Assembly: GCA_037951105.1 (NCBI GenBank)
Contig: JBAMJV010008234.1
Coordinates: 1 to 64,000 of the forward strand
DNA from: Echinarachnius parma
Taxonomy: Eukaryota; Echinodermata; Echinoidea; Clypeasteroida; Echinarachniidae
Length of the DNA: 64,000 bases
Reading direction: 5' to 3'
The notes under the pieces were generated by a model. The model ran no database searches. It was not told the origin of the DNA and saw nothing but the letters and a program-made list of their open reading frames with translations. Shown in pieces: positions 1 through 13,072 of this stretch. Numbering within the stretch: the first letter of the stretch is position 1; each line of letters starts with the position of its first letter. A program made the position numbers and the translations under genes.

Positions 1-159
1 TATTATTATTATATAGCGCACATTCCGTATGTCTATTTACTTTTTTTAATTGTATTTGTTTACTGACTTGTGCCGGCAGACCCAACCTTATTTTATAAGT
101 TAAATGTATTTCAATTGTTTGTTTCCTTTTTTCCCCTTTTATCTCCGCCCCTTGCAGCA

Positions 160-870
160 TGCACACACCAACTCTGCTGCCTTCTTCATCACCCAGGACT
201 CGTCTTTCGGTAACCTCATCTTGCCCGTCATCCCAAGAATACCTCCGCCACCGGAATAGCGCCCCCATTGGCAATTAGAACAAGTGATGGGTTTGGTAGC
301 GACCAATTATGATCTGTTGGTACTATCCACCACAAGACTGACATTTGAAACACAAGTCCCGACAGTTGAAAAGAACATTAAAAATGAAAAGCTTTGCCCG
401 TCATTCCGAGAATACCACCACGACCGGAATGCACCCTTCATCGGTGAAACGCATGCAAGAAGACAGTGATGCGTTATCAGCGGCCAGTTATGATCTGATG
501 ATTATTATCTACCTACAATAACTCTGACATTTTCTAGTGATATCTTGTACTACTGAAAACAACAATGAAAGAGATAAAAACCCGCCCCAACTGGAATAGC
601 CCCCTCCACTTGTGAAACACAAGACATTGATAACTTATTAGTGGTTGTTGATGATCTGTTGATATAATATCTACTACAAGACAGATATTTCTATTGATAT
701 TTTCTATCGTTGAAAGTAAAGATAATAGCAAGGATATTAAAGTCTAGCTCGTTATTTCAAGACGCTATCTCCGCCATTAGAATTGCGCCCCCCTTGATGC
801 AATGCAAGACGATGATGAGTTATCAGAGCCTATGATGATCAGATGCTTATAATTCCAACTACAAGACATG
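160..870. repeat. Diverged tandem repeat, ~175-bp units, about 4 copies
   Basis: The motif (C)CGGAATAGCGCCCCC and its variants recur near 252, 430, 590 and 777, each followed by a TTATCAG...TATGATCTG...CTAC(T/A)ACAAGAC block. There is no coding signal. Confidence 0.75.
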
Positions 871-878
871 ATGTTTTT

Positions 879-909
879 ATGCCTCCGCCAACGAAGTGGC
901 TGGAGGCAT
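879..909. repeat. Short hairpin of a dispersed repeat
   Basis: ATGCCTCCGCCAACGAAGTGGCTGGAGGCAT is a near-palindrome (given here as arms ATGCCTCC and GGAGGCAT), followed by TTATGTTTTCGGGTTGTCCG and CCATCC repeats. From memory, a very similar repeat is common in sea urchin genomic clones, which I use as weak evidence for the clade. Confidence 0.5.
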
Positions 910-1729
910 TATGTTTTCGGGTTGTCCGTCCATCCGTACGTACATCCTTATATCCATATATGATTCATAAGCCTTCTTTCAGTAGACTAATTAACTATTT
1001 CATATTCAAATTTTATGCATATCTTTATAAAGCGTGTCTGAATTTTCTCGGACATACATGTAGCAACAATTATAGTACATGCAACATGGATTCCAAATAT
1101 TGAATTGTATTTTTATTACGAATGCTTTTCTCTAGGTCATCGGGCAAGAAAGGTGCATACATGTAAATTTGAATATGGTATTTGAATACAGGGAATGCTC
1201 TCTTGGGAGTGGAAATTGTGCAGGTTTTTGTATTTTGTCTTTGCTAGGATTGCATCCAATCAATGGAAATTTGTGGGGTTTCGGTCTTATGTCCAATCTA
1301 TTCATATACAATTATATTATATTCATAATGATAAACTTGATAATCATGATTACTGTAATTTGTTTAATTGTGAAGTATAATTATGATTGTATTTTTGGTA
1401 CTGTTATTGATATGTCGTCATCATGTAATATTTTTCATTTTTATTGTCTCATATGTGTTAAGTTGTGTGTAATGAATTTTCAATTTGATTTGAAATGGAT
1501 TCATTTGAAATGAAATTAGAAAAGAGGAATGTATCTCCATGAATTTTCCTCGTTGTTTGATTGAAATACATGTAAGTTCTAAGCAATGCAAGTTCTAAGC
1601 AACAGTCACTGATATTCGAGGTTTTGTAGTCTTCAGTGTGCTGTAACATTCAATACGATAAGTCGCACATGTATTTGTAACCACTTGTAGGGTGATCGGA
1701 TGTTATAACCATGTAACTTGTAGAATTGT

Positions 1730-1815
1730 TCCCCCGCCCTCCCCCCTCCCCCCCCCCCCCCCCCCCTCCCTCCCCTCCTCCCCCCCCCCCCTCCCTCCCC
1801 TCCTCCCCCTCCAAC
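1730..1815. repeat. C-rich low-complexity tract
   Basis: Almost pure C with scattered T over about 80 nt. The minus strand is G-rich and could form quadruplexes. The Gly/Arg-rich ORF across it is an artefact. Confidence 0.9.
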
Positions 1816-1991
1816 AAAAATAAATAAATAAAAAAATAAATACATACATAACATAATTAATAAATTCAATTTAAAACAAAATAATAAATAACAAAACAAA
1901 GCTAGCTCTTATTTGCAATTTTTTACACCAAAACAACAATAATTATTTGAGAATCGCTTACATTGGCATGTATCATTGATATTAAACTTAA

Positions 1992-2529
1992 AGGGGTAGT
2001 TTAGTTTTTGGTAGAGAGGGCGCTGCACATCACAATTTTTTTTGTGAGGTAATGAAAAACTGAGTGTCGAATTTGCGAGAACATGCAATTTTAATGGCAG
2101 AATAAACTTTATTTGATCAAAATCGGCCCAGAAACGGCTGAAATATCAATAAATATATCTGAACTAATAATTATTTGGGGCCCAAATAATTAAATGAATT
2201 TTTCAATTTTCTTTTTAAATGCTTGCACTTTTTCAGCAATTTTCAAAAGCCTTTCTAAAATAGTTGTTGATGATCTCTCTATTTAATCATTATTTCAATA
2301 AAACATCACATGCATAATTATGTATGAAAAATGGTTGAAACTAATGCCTTTTTAGAGAGCGCCCTCTTGAGTTTTAATGGCTCTTTTTTAATGATAACGG
2401 GCTTTTTACTTAGTCGTTTGTAATTTTGTATACCTTTCGAGCATGGTGGAGTTAAAACTATTGGTTTTATAATGTTACTGTCCATGTTTGGTTACTAAAG
2501 TTGAGCCTTACCAAAACTAAACTACCCCT
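1992..2529. mobile_element. TTAA-flanked MITE, family A (copy 1)
   Basis: Inverted termini AGGGGTAGTTTAGTTTTTGG and (reverse complement of the right end) AGGGGTAGTTTAGTTTTGGT, flanked on both sides by TTAA (1988-1991, 2530-2533). TTAA target sites are the hallmark of piggyBac-type insertion. 538 bp, non-coding, with a GGGGCCCAAATAATT palindrome inside. Other copies lie at 33022-33854 and 58111-58647. Confidence 0.88.
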
Positions 2530-3119
2530 TTAAGTTTTTATTTCCCCCCATCATTGTTTATAAAAAAAACCATTCAAATTCTTGACCAATCTTTTGTTCA
2601 ATATAGTAATTTCTTTTTAGCTTGTTTTTTTACCACTTGAATATATTTAATTTAAAAAAAAAGAATTACCAGGGGCCACAATGTATTGTAAGTAACATAA
2701 TAATTGTTCCACTCTCTCGATCACTAATCCTTACAAACAAGCAAGCAATTCCTTCTTTAACTCAATTTCAATTTCAATTGTGATGATTTTTGTATTTATA
2801 AATTCAGTAACATTTGATGTTAAATGAAATTAATCTTTTCACTTTATATCGTGAAGACATAATTGGTTCTTACAATGTATGTCATTTTAAAATTTTTATT
2901 CAGGAATTATATGTTGGAATATATATGCACCACTTTATCTAAAAACATGTATGTACAGCATCGATAATTGTTTTCTGTGTTATTTTATAGAAAACGTCTA
3001 ATATTGTAATGTATTTCATTTGTAAATTGGTACATTTTAAGAAAATTAAATTTGTATTGATCTCAAAGAAAATGTGTGCATGGTCTCAAATTTGGAATTG
3101 AAATGAATGTCCTAATTGG

Positions 3120-3375
3120 CATAGAGTGGGCTTTCTTATGGGGGGGGGGGAGGGGGGGGGGGGGAGGGGGGGGGCACCAAAACACTGCTTACTGAACCCC
3201 ACCCACCCCCCCCCCCCCTTCACTTTTCCATTGTTTTGTCAATAGTCGAGGGCATATTCCCCTCCCCTCTGGAAGCTTTGCCAGTGTGTACATTTTAATT
3301 GATGTATAATATCATGCTAAACAATTGTACATACAAGAGTACATGAAATTAGCAAATGAGGGGGGGGGGGGGGGT
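3120..3375. repeat. G-run and C-run cluster
   Basis: G-rich runs at 3139-3175 and 3360-3374 and a C-run at 3199-3220, in otherwise unique AT-rich DNA. No termini or ORF seen. Confidence 0.7.
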
Positions 3376-3555
3376 GTTTCAGAAAGATTTTAAGTTGGAC
3401 TTAAAATTATGGTAAGCCATTTGTAGCCTTGTAAGGAATTATATTCATAAGCAAAAATGCAAGATTTTAGACTTTTCCATCAAGGACAAGAGATATTTCA
3501 AGGCAAAATTGATCATTATTTTCCACAACAAATTGGCAATATTATATGACTATTA

Positions 3556-3811
3556 TATGTGACCGGCTATAGCAAAACCCGGCACTTGTTGGTTAAAATC
3601 AAAATGTAGATTTTCATACCATTACAAAGGCCTCATCACAAGCTTTCATTTGATCCTTTGTTCTAACTAATTGGTCAATAATTGGCGAAGATATGATTGT
3701 TTAAATTTAGAATCATAGATCTTTTACACACATTATGTGAACTTAAAATGCCCATTTCTTGAAAACATGAATTACCGACAAGTGCAGGGTTTTGCTATAG
3801 CCAGTCACATA
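3556..3811. mobile_element. Short inverted-repeat element (MITE), 256 bp
   Basis: The left end TATGTGACCGGCTATAGCAA pairs with the right end, whose reverse complement starts TATGTGACTGGCTATAGCAA. About 33 bp of terminal inverted repeat, AT-rich interior, no ORF. Confidence 0.85.
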
Positions 3812-3842
3812 CATGTATAAGTGAATGATCTTTCTGGGGAAT

Positions 3843-4142
<300 letters not shown>

Positions 4143-4442
4143 ACACAAAAAAAAAAACACCATATTCAGAGCATTCAGAGCATGACTAATAAATGATAAA
4201 CAATTACACTATTCATTATCAAATCAGCATTCAAAACCGTTTTTTTGTTTAATTCTTCATATGTTCAACACACTTTTTTTCAAATAGAGTTACAGTGTAC
4301 ACATTCATTTAAGGTTTATATCAGATATCACACAAAAATAAGTACAAAATCTTCTTTTCTCGTTAATAATATTTTAAGTTTTACAATAATAACAACACCT
4401 CTGTGCAATATTAACCAAGGGCTATTTTAATCTACACGTTTA

Positions 4443-4785
4443 CAGTGGAACCCCGTTTTTTAAAAGAGCTCTAAGCCCCGTAAAAAAAAAAGATTAAGAA
4501 TCGATCGTCCAATCGATTAAATGATCGTATGATTAATCATACAATCAAATACTCGATCGTACTATACATCAGTTGATCATGCAATTAATTATGAATTGTT
4601 TATGTTTTTATCCTGATGTAACAATAAAATCCTCTTTTAATACAGCAAGGTAATTTTGCTCGTCCAAGCTCGTGACATTCTATTGTTTTGTAACATTGAC
4701 ATACTGTTTACACGATACCCAGTATAACAGATAAATGTTCATGGTACCATAAGGTACATGTACTTTTTATAATGAGGTTCCACTG
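4443..4785. mobile_element. Tc1/mariner-like MITE with TA target site
   Basis: Inverted termini CAGTGGAACC at both ends, flanked by TA (4441-4442, 4786-4787). 343 bp. The interior is rich in ATCGATTAAT-type dyads and has no transposase ORF. Confidence 0.82.
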
Positions 4786-5836
4786 TAACGTTTGTACATC
4801 TCGTTTCTATTAATCAATTACGGTTAAGTGTTTGTTTTTTTAGGGTGGCTGCCGACTAGTAGCAAACAAACAATTTCACATTTATTTGAATACTCTGGCT
4901 TACAAGTACATGTACATGTACGTGTTACTCCATACCAGGGAACATGCTCCATCTTCAAATGCACACACATTTATACTTAATCCGTCAATCCTGGGCCCCC
5001 ATAATAACAAAGATTTACGCTTATAATCATTCAATCTTTCTCAATATGGCATACGGGTTGATCTTACAAGCGATCTTGCGATGAATTATAAATCTTCATG
5101 TTTATGCGGCCACATACATACAATCCTGTGAGATGCCAAATATTGCACTATAATCATTTGTGTATCATCTAGTAATTGTACACATCTTCAAATTGCGTGA
5201 CTTTAAAAAAAAAAATCTTTCAGTACTATTTACCGACTCACTGATCGAACCATTATTTTGAGAGATTTACACCAATAATTTGCAGAATATTCCACATGAA
5301 ACTGATGATACACACAACATGTTCTTACTAATCATCTGAAGAAAAAAAATTCACTTGTTTTGATTAGCACACACTTGGTCCATTCCAATCCCACATACAG
5401 TTTTCAGTTCCACATAAATTACACATATTATGTTGTACATAGTCTCATAACTGCTGGATTCATCTTTCAATACCAAAAATCAGTGAGTCATTTCATAGCA
5501 AAAAAAGAAAACTCTGCTAGAAATTCACCCTTTTCAAGCAACCAATATGGTTGTCCTTTTACAACAAGAGAAACCACATATGTGCACATAGATTACATGT
5601 ATTATGTTGTACATATTCTCATAACCGCTCTCGTATTTCAATAAAAAAATCATTGAGTCAGTCACTAAAAGTAACTCTGCTACAGAACCACCTTTTTCAA
5701 GCAACTGGAAATGTCCTTAAAAAAAAAACGAGAACCATCAACATAATCATGTATCCATTTGTTTGTTTTTTAATAAATCAATAAATGGGGAGTGCTGAAA
5801 AGTTGGGCGAGGAGGAATCTTAACCAGCAAGCATTT

Positions 5837-6112
5837 GGGTCTTAGCTATATAGGTTGTCAGGCGTGGAGCGATAGGGTATACACCTATCTCCGCTTTTAG
5901 ACCCTAAAGCTTTTGAATTTCCAATGGCTACCGACGCTCTGTGCGAAACGCAGAGATAACTGCACCCTAGCTCTGCGCCTGAAAACGTACATCTATCTCC
6001 GCGTTCAGACCCTAAAGCTTTTGACTTTTCCAATGGCTACCGACGCTCTGTGCAAAACGTGGAGATAATTGCATCCTAGCTCTGCGCCTGAAAACGTACA
6101 TAGCTAAGACCC
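5837..6112. mobile_element. Inverted-terminus element containing a ~116-bp tandem duplication
   Basis: Ends GGGTCTTAGCTAT and ATAGCTAAGACCC face each other. Inside, the unit with ATCTCCGC, CAGACCCTAAAGCTTTTGA, TCCAATGGCTACCGACGCTC and TAGCTCTGCGCCTGAAAACG is present twice. Non-coding. Confidence 0.7.
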
Positions 6113-7586
6113 TTGCATGAAACAAGCCCCTGGGGGCAGGGGCACGATTACGGACCAGCGACATTTACCATGGTAATTAGCAACATTGGCTCTAACTCAT
6201 CGATGTCAATATGCTAGAGTAACATACAAATCAACAGAACGTGGCAGAGCACACATGCCGCCCTTACTCATTCAACCGTAACTGATTTTACAAGCATATC
6301 TAGAGATCAGTGGAACTAGGGCTGGTCCTGGGACATGATCGTGCTCTCGGCCACTGGATTACTGTTCTTGTTCCAATATGAATATCACCCATTTCAGTTT
6401 GTAAATTGACACTCGGTCTGCTAACTCTTAAATGAATGAATCTTCTTTTATCATGGAATAAATGAATTCCTACCTCGAAACCAATTTTTTTTCTCATCAT
6501 GTGGGACATGAATAACCATATGGAGGGCCTCAAAACATTGGCAGAATTTGCGTATGAAGTTAATAAAAATCAACTTATATCAAGCTTACAACATTAAGGT
6601 ATATGAAGGATATAACAATTTAGTGTCTGAAGGATATGAGGTCAGTAAAAATCAAGTTTTATGAGTTTGCAAAATTCTACCCTAAAATTAAGTACTTTAA
6701 CCAAATTTATATCCAACTTAAAATACATGTATACATGTCTACATGAACATGTTTTTCAAGCCAAATGTCTATAAATGAGACATTTGACATACATGTATTC
6801 AACAAGTCTGTACTTTCAGCGATAGATCCAAAGTGAAACACACCATTTTCCTTGTTTAAAAACAATTCTCCAATAAGCCTTCTAAGATTTTACGAAATTA
6901 ACAGCTTACATATCTCACATAACAATGCAGATGTAGTGTGAACATGTCCTACATATTTGTTATCACAACATTTAATCATCTTTCTTGTATTGATATTCCA
7001 TAAATTACCTTTCTTCAATCATCATTACAAGAGTTAAAAACAAATAAATAAATCAAACCAGATTTTTGCTTCCAAGTTTTCAGTCAGATGATATTAATAT
7101 CAACATATGTTATATATATTCAAATCAAAGAAATTAGTTTCGAGACCTACTCCCTAACAAAAAATGTAAAATCCATAAGTGAAATAACGATAGAATCAAA
7201 GATATTATCATTTTGAGATTTACTCCCTGAAAAAAATACTATCACTCAATAAGAGATATGATAACAAGAACAACAACAACACAAGGTGACCTTTCCTTTG
7301 CACTTTCTCTTCAAAACATTCTCATAATCTTTGGTCCAAGGTGAAAGAACTTTTCTGCAAATCATGTGTTTTCTTTCTTCAACATGTTCCCACATTTTCT
7401 ACTTAAATATCAAAACTTTATCCTATTCTTAATCAACAATTATTATAGAAAATATTATACTTCCAAAGCTGGTTTATCAGAATAGGAGACCTCGTACCCC
7501 AAACACTTTTCTCTCATATATAGAGTATCAAATATCGAATATTTAAATAATTAAAATGAGCAAAAAAATAAGAGCTTTGGCGAACA
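6113..7586. other. Intergenic AT-rich DNA without recognised feature
   Basis: No ORF of substance, no repeat pair and no RNA signature recognised. Confidence 0.6.
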
Positions 7587-7594
7587 TCCAACCC

Positions 7595-7901
7595 CAGTGG
7601 CATAGGGTGGTCAGACTGATTGGGAGGAGGGCCGGGCACATCAAACCTGTCCTAGCGGCCACCTGTCTATATAGCAGCCAACCTGCCTTATAGTGACCAC
7701 CTAATGTGATCTCCTGAAGGGAAAAGCAATGTTATGGAACCTGTCTATAGAGGTCACCCGTCTTCAGTGGCCACTATACACAGGTTTGACTGTATTTCTT
7801 TATTTTATCACATAATCTCCCTTTATGTTTTCTATTGTTTTTCTTTAATTATTGTGTGGGGAGGGGGGGGGGGCATGTGCCCCCTGTAGTTACACCCACT
7901 G
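7595..7901. mobile_element. hAT-like MITE with 8-bp target duplication
   Basis: Termini CAGTGGCATAGGGTGG and (reverse complement of the right end) CAGTGGGTGTAACTAC, flanked by TCCAACCC (7587-7594) and TCCTACCC (7902-7909), a 7/8 match. A second inverted-repeat element (about 7639-7791, ends CAAACCTGTCC and ACAGGTTTGACTGTA) appears nested inside. The right part carries a G-run. Confidence 0.75.
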
Positions 7902-7919
7902 TCCTACCCTATAATAGTT

Positions 7920-8300
7920 ATGGATTGCTGGACAGGTGCTCTAACCATCGAGCCAAAAAGTAAAATTGATGCTTGTACTTCCCAGAAACCCTTTTTTTAT
8001 GCTTGTGCTAGTCAGAAGCTTTGTAAACCCGATGAAACACAAGTTCAGGGCGTAGGTTCCTTTTATTAAAACAGAATCTGTTTTTCCAAGGTTCGTGGTA
8101 TGATTTTCCCATTTATAGACCAGTGCTTTAACCATTGAGCCCCAAGGCCTTTTAGATGGTAGTTATTCTTAACAACCCTTTTAAATGCTTGAGCTTGTCA
8201 GAAAGCTTTGCAAAACTGACAAACACAATTTTCAGGGTGTAGGTTGACTTTAACAGAATTTGTTTTTCCAAGTTGCGTAGTATGGTTTTTCCCCTATTAA
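7920..8300 (-). repeat. Degenerate tRNA-derived repeat, two ~200-bp units
   Basis: Each unit carries a D-arm remnant on the minus strand: GGCTCGATGGTTAGAGCACC (7953-7934 region) and GGCTCAATGGTTAAAGCACTGG (8142-8121 region). The linking sequence (GCTTG(T/A)GCT(A/T)GTCAGAA and CAGAATCTGTTTTTCCAAG) is repeated. Confidence 0.6.
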
Positions 8301-8502
8301 AACCTTCTCAATCCGCTCCACATACATAAACAGTACATGCATCATACAGTTTATATTCATAGCAGTTGTAATGGAGATGTTCTGTTTTTCATGACCATAT
8401 GGCACAACAAAATTACAACAAAATTGATTTGTAGGAACATACACCAAAGTCATCCTTTAGATAATTAATATTCAAGCAATTTATTATCCTCATTTCTCTT
8501 CA

Positions 8503-8660
8503 TAGCCCCGTTGCAGAAAGTTGCAATTAATTAATTACTTGCTAGTCAGAAAAATATGGACGTTTGAACCAATCAGATTTGCGCATTTAGTCACATGATC
8601 TGACTTGCCATTAATTGCAACTTTACAATCGATTGCGATTCTTTCGGCAACAGGGCCCAG
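8503..8660. mobile_element. CCCGTTGCAGAAAG-type MITE (copy 1)
   Basis: Terminal inverted repeat GCCCCGTTGCAGAAAGTTGC versus the reverse complement GGGCCCTGTTGCCGAAAGAA, with an internal AATCAGAT..GCGCA core. A second copy lies at 25745-25912. Confidence 0.82.
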
Positions 8661-9223
8661 ATCTGGTCAATTCTCATTTAGATTTATATAGCAAATCTTT
8701 GTTCCTTTTATTAAACATTTTCCAACTTGTCCTTTTTGCAACCTTGAAATTAAATTGCAGTTAGTTGGTTTTTAAACATTCATGACTCGGTGAATTGGTG
8801 TAAAAACAAGCAACAAATTATTACACCAAAAATTATGCGTTGATATTTGACACATCTAGAGTGCTGATAATGGTTCATCATATTTTTATTACGAACAAAC
8901 ACAAAATATCACTTCAATAATCTTCCTTTCTTAGTAATAATTTGTTTTCAAGCAATAATCTCAATTTATACTCTTCCCTCTCTATTGTTATCATAACATG
9001 TACATTGTACATGGCAAATCACATTTTCTTTGACACTAAAATAATCTTATATCAGTTTATACTCTTCACTAGTTATTTTTGTATGGCAACTCACATTTCA
9101 TTCAAATAAAAAACAATATCGCTCGATACAGCTCCCTTCAGTTTTAACCAACTCTTTAATATAAGTAAGCTCGCCTACATGTGCGTTTGGATGGAGTGAA
9201 TGCATGAATCATAATCTTTCTTA

Positions 9224-9522
9224 AGGGCAATTCCAAGATAACATTTTTTCTTTCGAGTTTCAAACTCTAAAAAATCATATTTTTTCCCATTTGAATTTTA
9301 TTATGTTTTTTATCCAGTATATGAATAAAAATCCAGTATTTTAACATAATAGTGTTGCGATTAATAATCATCTTTAATAGCGTTGTCACTTATCACCGGA
9401 AAGCGTAAATGGACGCCTGTGACGGATAGAAAATTTGGAAGTCCACATTGTCCGCAATTGATCGAAATTATTAAATTATTACTCTACGCAGTGACACTTA
9501 GATAATATCTCGGAATTGCCCT
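9224..9522. mobile_element. Inverted-repeat element with AGGGCAATTCC termini
   Basis: Left AGGGCAATTCCAAGATAACA; right-end reverse complement AGGGCAATTCCGAGATATTA. 299 bp, no ORF. The same terminus (GGGCAATTCCAAGGTAAC) occurs at 62351, linking it to the motif-rich segment at the right end of the window. Confidence 0.78.
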
Positions 9523-11529
9523 GACCTTCGAACTTTCCAGTTTCGTTTGCTGAATTATTTTTTCTTTTGAAGCAGTCACACACACTCAGTCGCCATTACA
9601 TGGCCGATTAATATAATGATCACTCGTAATAGCTGTACAATATTCATCAGACATACATGTATTTACAATGCATCGACGCCACAAATATCTAATATATTTT
9701 TTTATATGAAAAACACGCTGTACAATATGTAACAACGATCTCTGCTCTGTACAATATGTATACGCAAAAAAAAGCAATGCACTATCAAAGGGCTTTTTTC
9801 TTAATTTTATGACAAAAATATGCACACATTTTTTTTCTGTACATTTGCACTTTTTGACCAAGGGTGTAAGTTCTCTCGAGTTAACAATTTTGTTTCAATG
9901 TAAATCACTTTATATCAAAACATGCCAGTAATTATATATATATTACATTTATACATATGATATAGATCTTTTGTTATTTCACAATGTATGTATATGTATA
10001 TGTTTATATGCTACACTATATACAGAGGCTAGAAAGATTTACACGTACACAAAATATATAGCACTTGGCATATAAGTTATCTACTCTTTGGATAAGGATA
10101 TTTAAGTATTTCTCAAAAGCATGTGGTTTCCTGGGTAGACCGATATAAATTTTTCCCTACAAAAAAAAATCAAATGTTAAATCATGGTACTTCATCGAAA
10201 TGCACGTACCTTACAGCTTTAATACCTTTAAGCTTACATTATACTAATATAAAATATTCCACAAACTTCTATAATGAAACAAAAGTACATAATAAATAAG
10301 ACAATAAACATTACAAGAGAGACGAGACCAAGACATGATGTGCTAACAAATTATCAAAAATGTGTCTCTCTTTTAGCGACTACATTTTTTTTATTGTAAT
10401 AGATTTTGAGAAAAAGAAAGGAACTTCAAAAGTGGTATTGTCCAATAAAAGGTTGAGGATATTATCAAATTAAGATTGCAAGAAGGATGACTCTGCAAAA
10501 GTGAATTCAAAATTCAATATTCAAGCTTCTTACATGTACATGTACATACTTTTTGATGTATAAGCTACTACCAGTAGTAATAACACTTTTTTTTTTTTTT
10601 TGATCCAAAGTTCTGTACTAAATTATTTTATCAAATAAATAAATTTGCAGATCTAGAGTAATAGGAAGAAGAAAAAGAAGACATTTGTGCTTCGCAGCTG
10701 GGCTTACATCTATTAGTTGTTGTTGTTTTTTTTTAAATCTAATATGTGCACCTGACTCAAATACAACACAAACATTACATTGATAAACTCTTATAAAGTT
10801 GCATACAAACAAAAATGCTTCAATCTGTTTTATTTTATATATACACACATAAAGCACTGATTCCTTACATATACACATATTGCTACATCACATTTACAAC
10901 ATGTACATAAATATGTTGTCAGTGCTATTCATATAATTATATATTCAAATTTGCGAAGAGATACATCTGCAAACTGCATTTGATGGTTATACATAAAAGG
11001 CAAAGAATTTTTTTAGAGGAAGACAGGAAAATAATAAAAACAAAACCAAGAGAAGTGGCATTCATTATGTTTTGTTGATGGTTGGGGGGGGGGGGGGGGG
11101 CAAATTTGGGGAGGGGGAGAGGGGGAGGCAAAATTTGGGGCTTTATGATGACATGGTGCTTATATCTAGTCCAGAAATAAAGCTGTTGACTGATTTAGTT
11201 TCAAGAAGAATCTAAAGTAGCGTCGTCATAACTGGAGCCATCTAAGATTACAACAAAAGATGATTTGAAAAGGCTTTGACCGTTAATAACGGTTATGCAA
11301 CATGTCAGGTGTATTATTCTCTTTTTAACAAAGGAAAAGTGGTTAGAAACTTGTTTTTGGCATGTTAGACATGCTCGAAGTCCCACAATTATGGCAGACT
11401 CTAATAGTATTATAGACTTGGGGAAAAAATGGTCTATACAACTGGTAGGATGGGTATAATTGGTTAGCAGTAAATAAACTTGCTATATTTTTTTGAAGGC
11501 CCATCCTCATGTTTTGCTGATATCAGGAA
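9523..11529. other. AT-rich stretch without recognised gene
   Basis: Mostly unique AT-rich DNA with A/T runs, a T-run at 10587-10601, and a G-run at 11083-11101. It could be distal STK11 3' UTR or intergenic; sequence alone does not decide. Confidence 0.5.
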
Positions 11530-12699
11530 GTGAATTTCAAAATAAGGCTAGCAAAACAAAAGCCATCTTCTTAAAAGCTATTTCACAAAATTAGTTTATG
11601 TCTCAATAAAGCCACCGCATCTTTCGTTTAAATGATATATATTCAATGAAAAGTAAGGCCAGCAAAAACAGCCATTTTCTTTACTTTAGAATTTTTACAA
11701 AAATCACAATTCCAGACATCTTGCTTTTCTAAATAGAGTCATCCCATTTCTAAATACATGTAAACCCCAATTGAAGTGAAATTATGGCCATTTTCTTCAA
11801 ATTTTACAAAGTTCCAAATTTCTGCAAGTTTTTTTTCTCAACAAAATAACTCAATCTCTAAAAAATTGAAAAGTAACGCTAGTTTTTAAAAAGGCAATTT
11901 TCCTTTAAATTTCAAACAAATCAGAATTCCAGAAGTCTTTGTTTCTAAATAGAGTAATCCCATATCTATTAAATCCAAAATACGTTGAAAAGCAAGGCTA
12001 GACAAGACAGCCACTTTCTTTTAAATGTTAAACCACAAAATCAGAATTCCAGGTAATAAAATCTCTAAATAAATGTCTTCCTATCGCTGAATCGTAAATC
12101 CCAAATTACATTGAAAAGTAAGGCTGTGAAGAAACAAAAACAGCCATTTTCTTTCAAAATTACATCACACATAAAGCAGACTTCAGACACCTTGCCATCT
12201 AAATAAAACTAATATATCATTTGAAAATCCCCCAATTCTTGGCAATATCTCCAACCTTATTGAGTTTGGAAGATAAAATATAAAGAGACAAAAACATCAA
12301 GGTGGTATCTCCCCCCCCCCCCCCCCCCAAAAAAAAAAGTCAACATACATGTACCATCCTTTAGGTTAACCTATTTAGGTGCCATCTAGCGAATGCCTTG
12401 CGTACAGTGCGTAATACACACAGGCTCAGTGTTATGCCGTGCACACAAACCAGCCAGGTTCAAAATGGCGATCCACAGTGTGGCACGACAATCTTCAAAG
12501 TTGAAACTTTGTTGAGCTATCTGGTAAATGATGTGTACGCCGAATTCTGCTCATCCAGTTTTCAAATCGATGTTCTTTGCAATTTGAAGCAGGGGAAATG
12601 AGAAGAGAAAAGAGAAAATAAACTCCCCCCCATCTTCGAGTGGAGCGATCCACAGACCCGCCTGCAAGGCATGGGGCACAAGGCAGAGGAAGGAATGTT
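10800..12699 (-). other. Region 3' of the stop codon: possible 3' UTR
   Basis: No gene is visible. The sequence below the stop is AT-rich and begins with C-run/A-run low complexity (12309-12337). A minus-strand AATAAA lies at 10834-10829 and another at 10395-10390; either could be a poly(A) signal, but neither can be confirmed. Within this stretch lies a degenerate tandem array (11530-12210) and a G-run (11083-11101). Confidence 0.35.
11530..12210. repeat. Tandem array, ~120-bp units, about 6 copies
   Basis: Units share GAAAAGTAAGGC(TAG), CAGCCATTTTCTTT, AATCAGAATTCCAG and CTAAATAGAGT(AA/CA)TCCC. Anchors GAAAAGTAAGGC recur near 11648, 11867, 11988 and 12112. It lies directly downstream of the STK11 stop codon and may be transcribed in the 3' UTR. 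Confidence 0.8.
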
Positions 12700-12824
12700 C
12701 TATTGCATCTTGCAGGTGGAGCTCAGCTTGCGCACCCGGCTCGTTTTCTTCTGCTTGTCGGGTTCCTCCGATTCGGGGCTGGGCTCCTCCGAGCTGCACG
12801 GCTCGATCACGACCGGAGGGACAT
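12700..12824 (-). CDS. STK11: STK11 exon 9 (C-terminus with CAAX box), stop codon
   Basis: 125 coding nt from a CACGCAG acceptor to TAG at 12702-12700. It completes an Asp codon and encodes VPPVVIEPC, an acidic SSEEPSPESEEP stretch and RVRKLSSTCKMQ. Human ends KIRRLSACKQQ: the CxxQ farnesylation box and the basophilic RxLS site (human Ser428, PKA/RSK target) are both conserved. The entry phase, one base from exon 8, equals that of human exon 9. The exon is GC-rich compared with its surroundings. Confidence 0.94.
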
Positions 12825-13072
12825 CTGCGTGAACGAGACAAGAGAACAAAACAAAAATAATCAGTAATTGCTAGGACAAAAAAACATCAATAACTTTAAA
12901 ACTAAGGATATTTGAACAATTTTAATTTACTTTGACTCATATGTGTACCTGTACTATAGCAGAAGAGACATACATGTATGGTGACAATAAGAAAATACAA
13001 TTAAAAAGATACATTTACAGAACATCGTTCTGTTCAAAGTTTCCCTCAAATAGAAATATGATGACATAAATG

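Noticed and set aside
1633-1899. Gly/Arg-rich minus-strand ORF
   Set aside because: Created by a C/CCT low-complexity tract; no conserved residues.
10829-10834. AATAAA on the minus strand as the STK11 poly(A) signal
   Set aside because: In AT-rich DNA this hexamer is expected by chance; there is no transcript evidence, so it is mentioned only as a possibility.
12551-12867. ORFs in other frames and strand over the terminal exon (12551-12841 minus, 12640-12867 plus)
   Set aside because: Shadow frames of STK11 exon 9; the exon 9 frame has matching acceptor phase and the conserved RKLS/CxxQ end.
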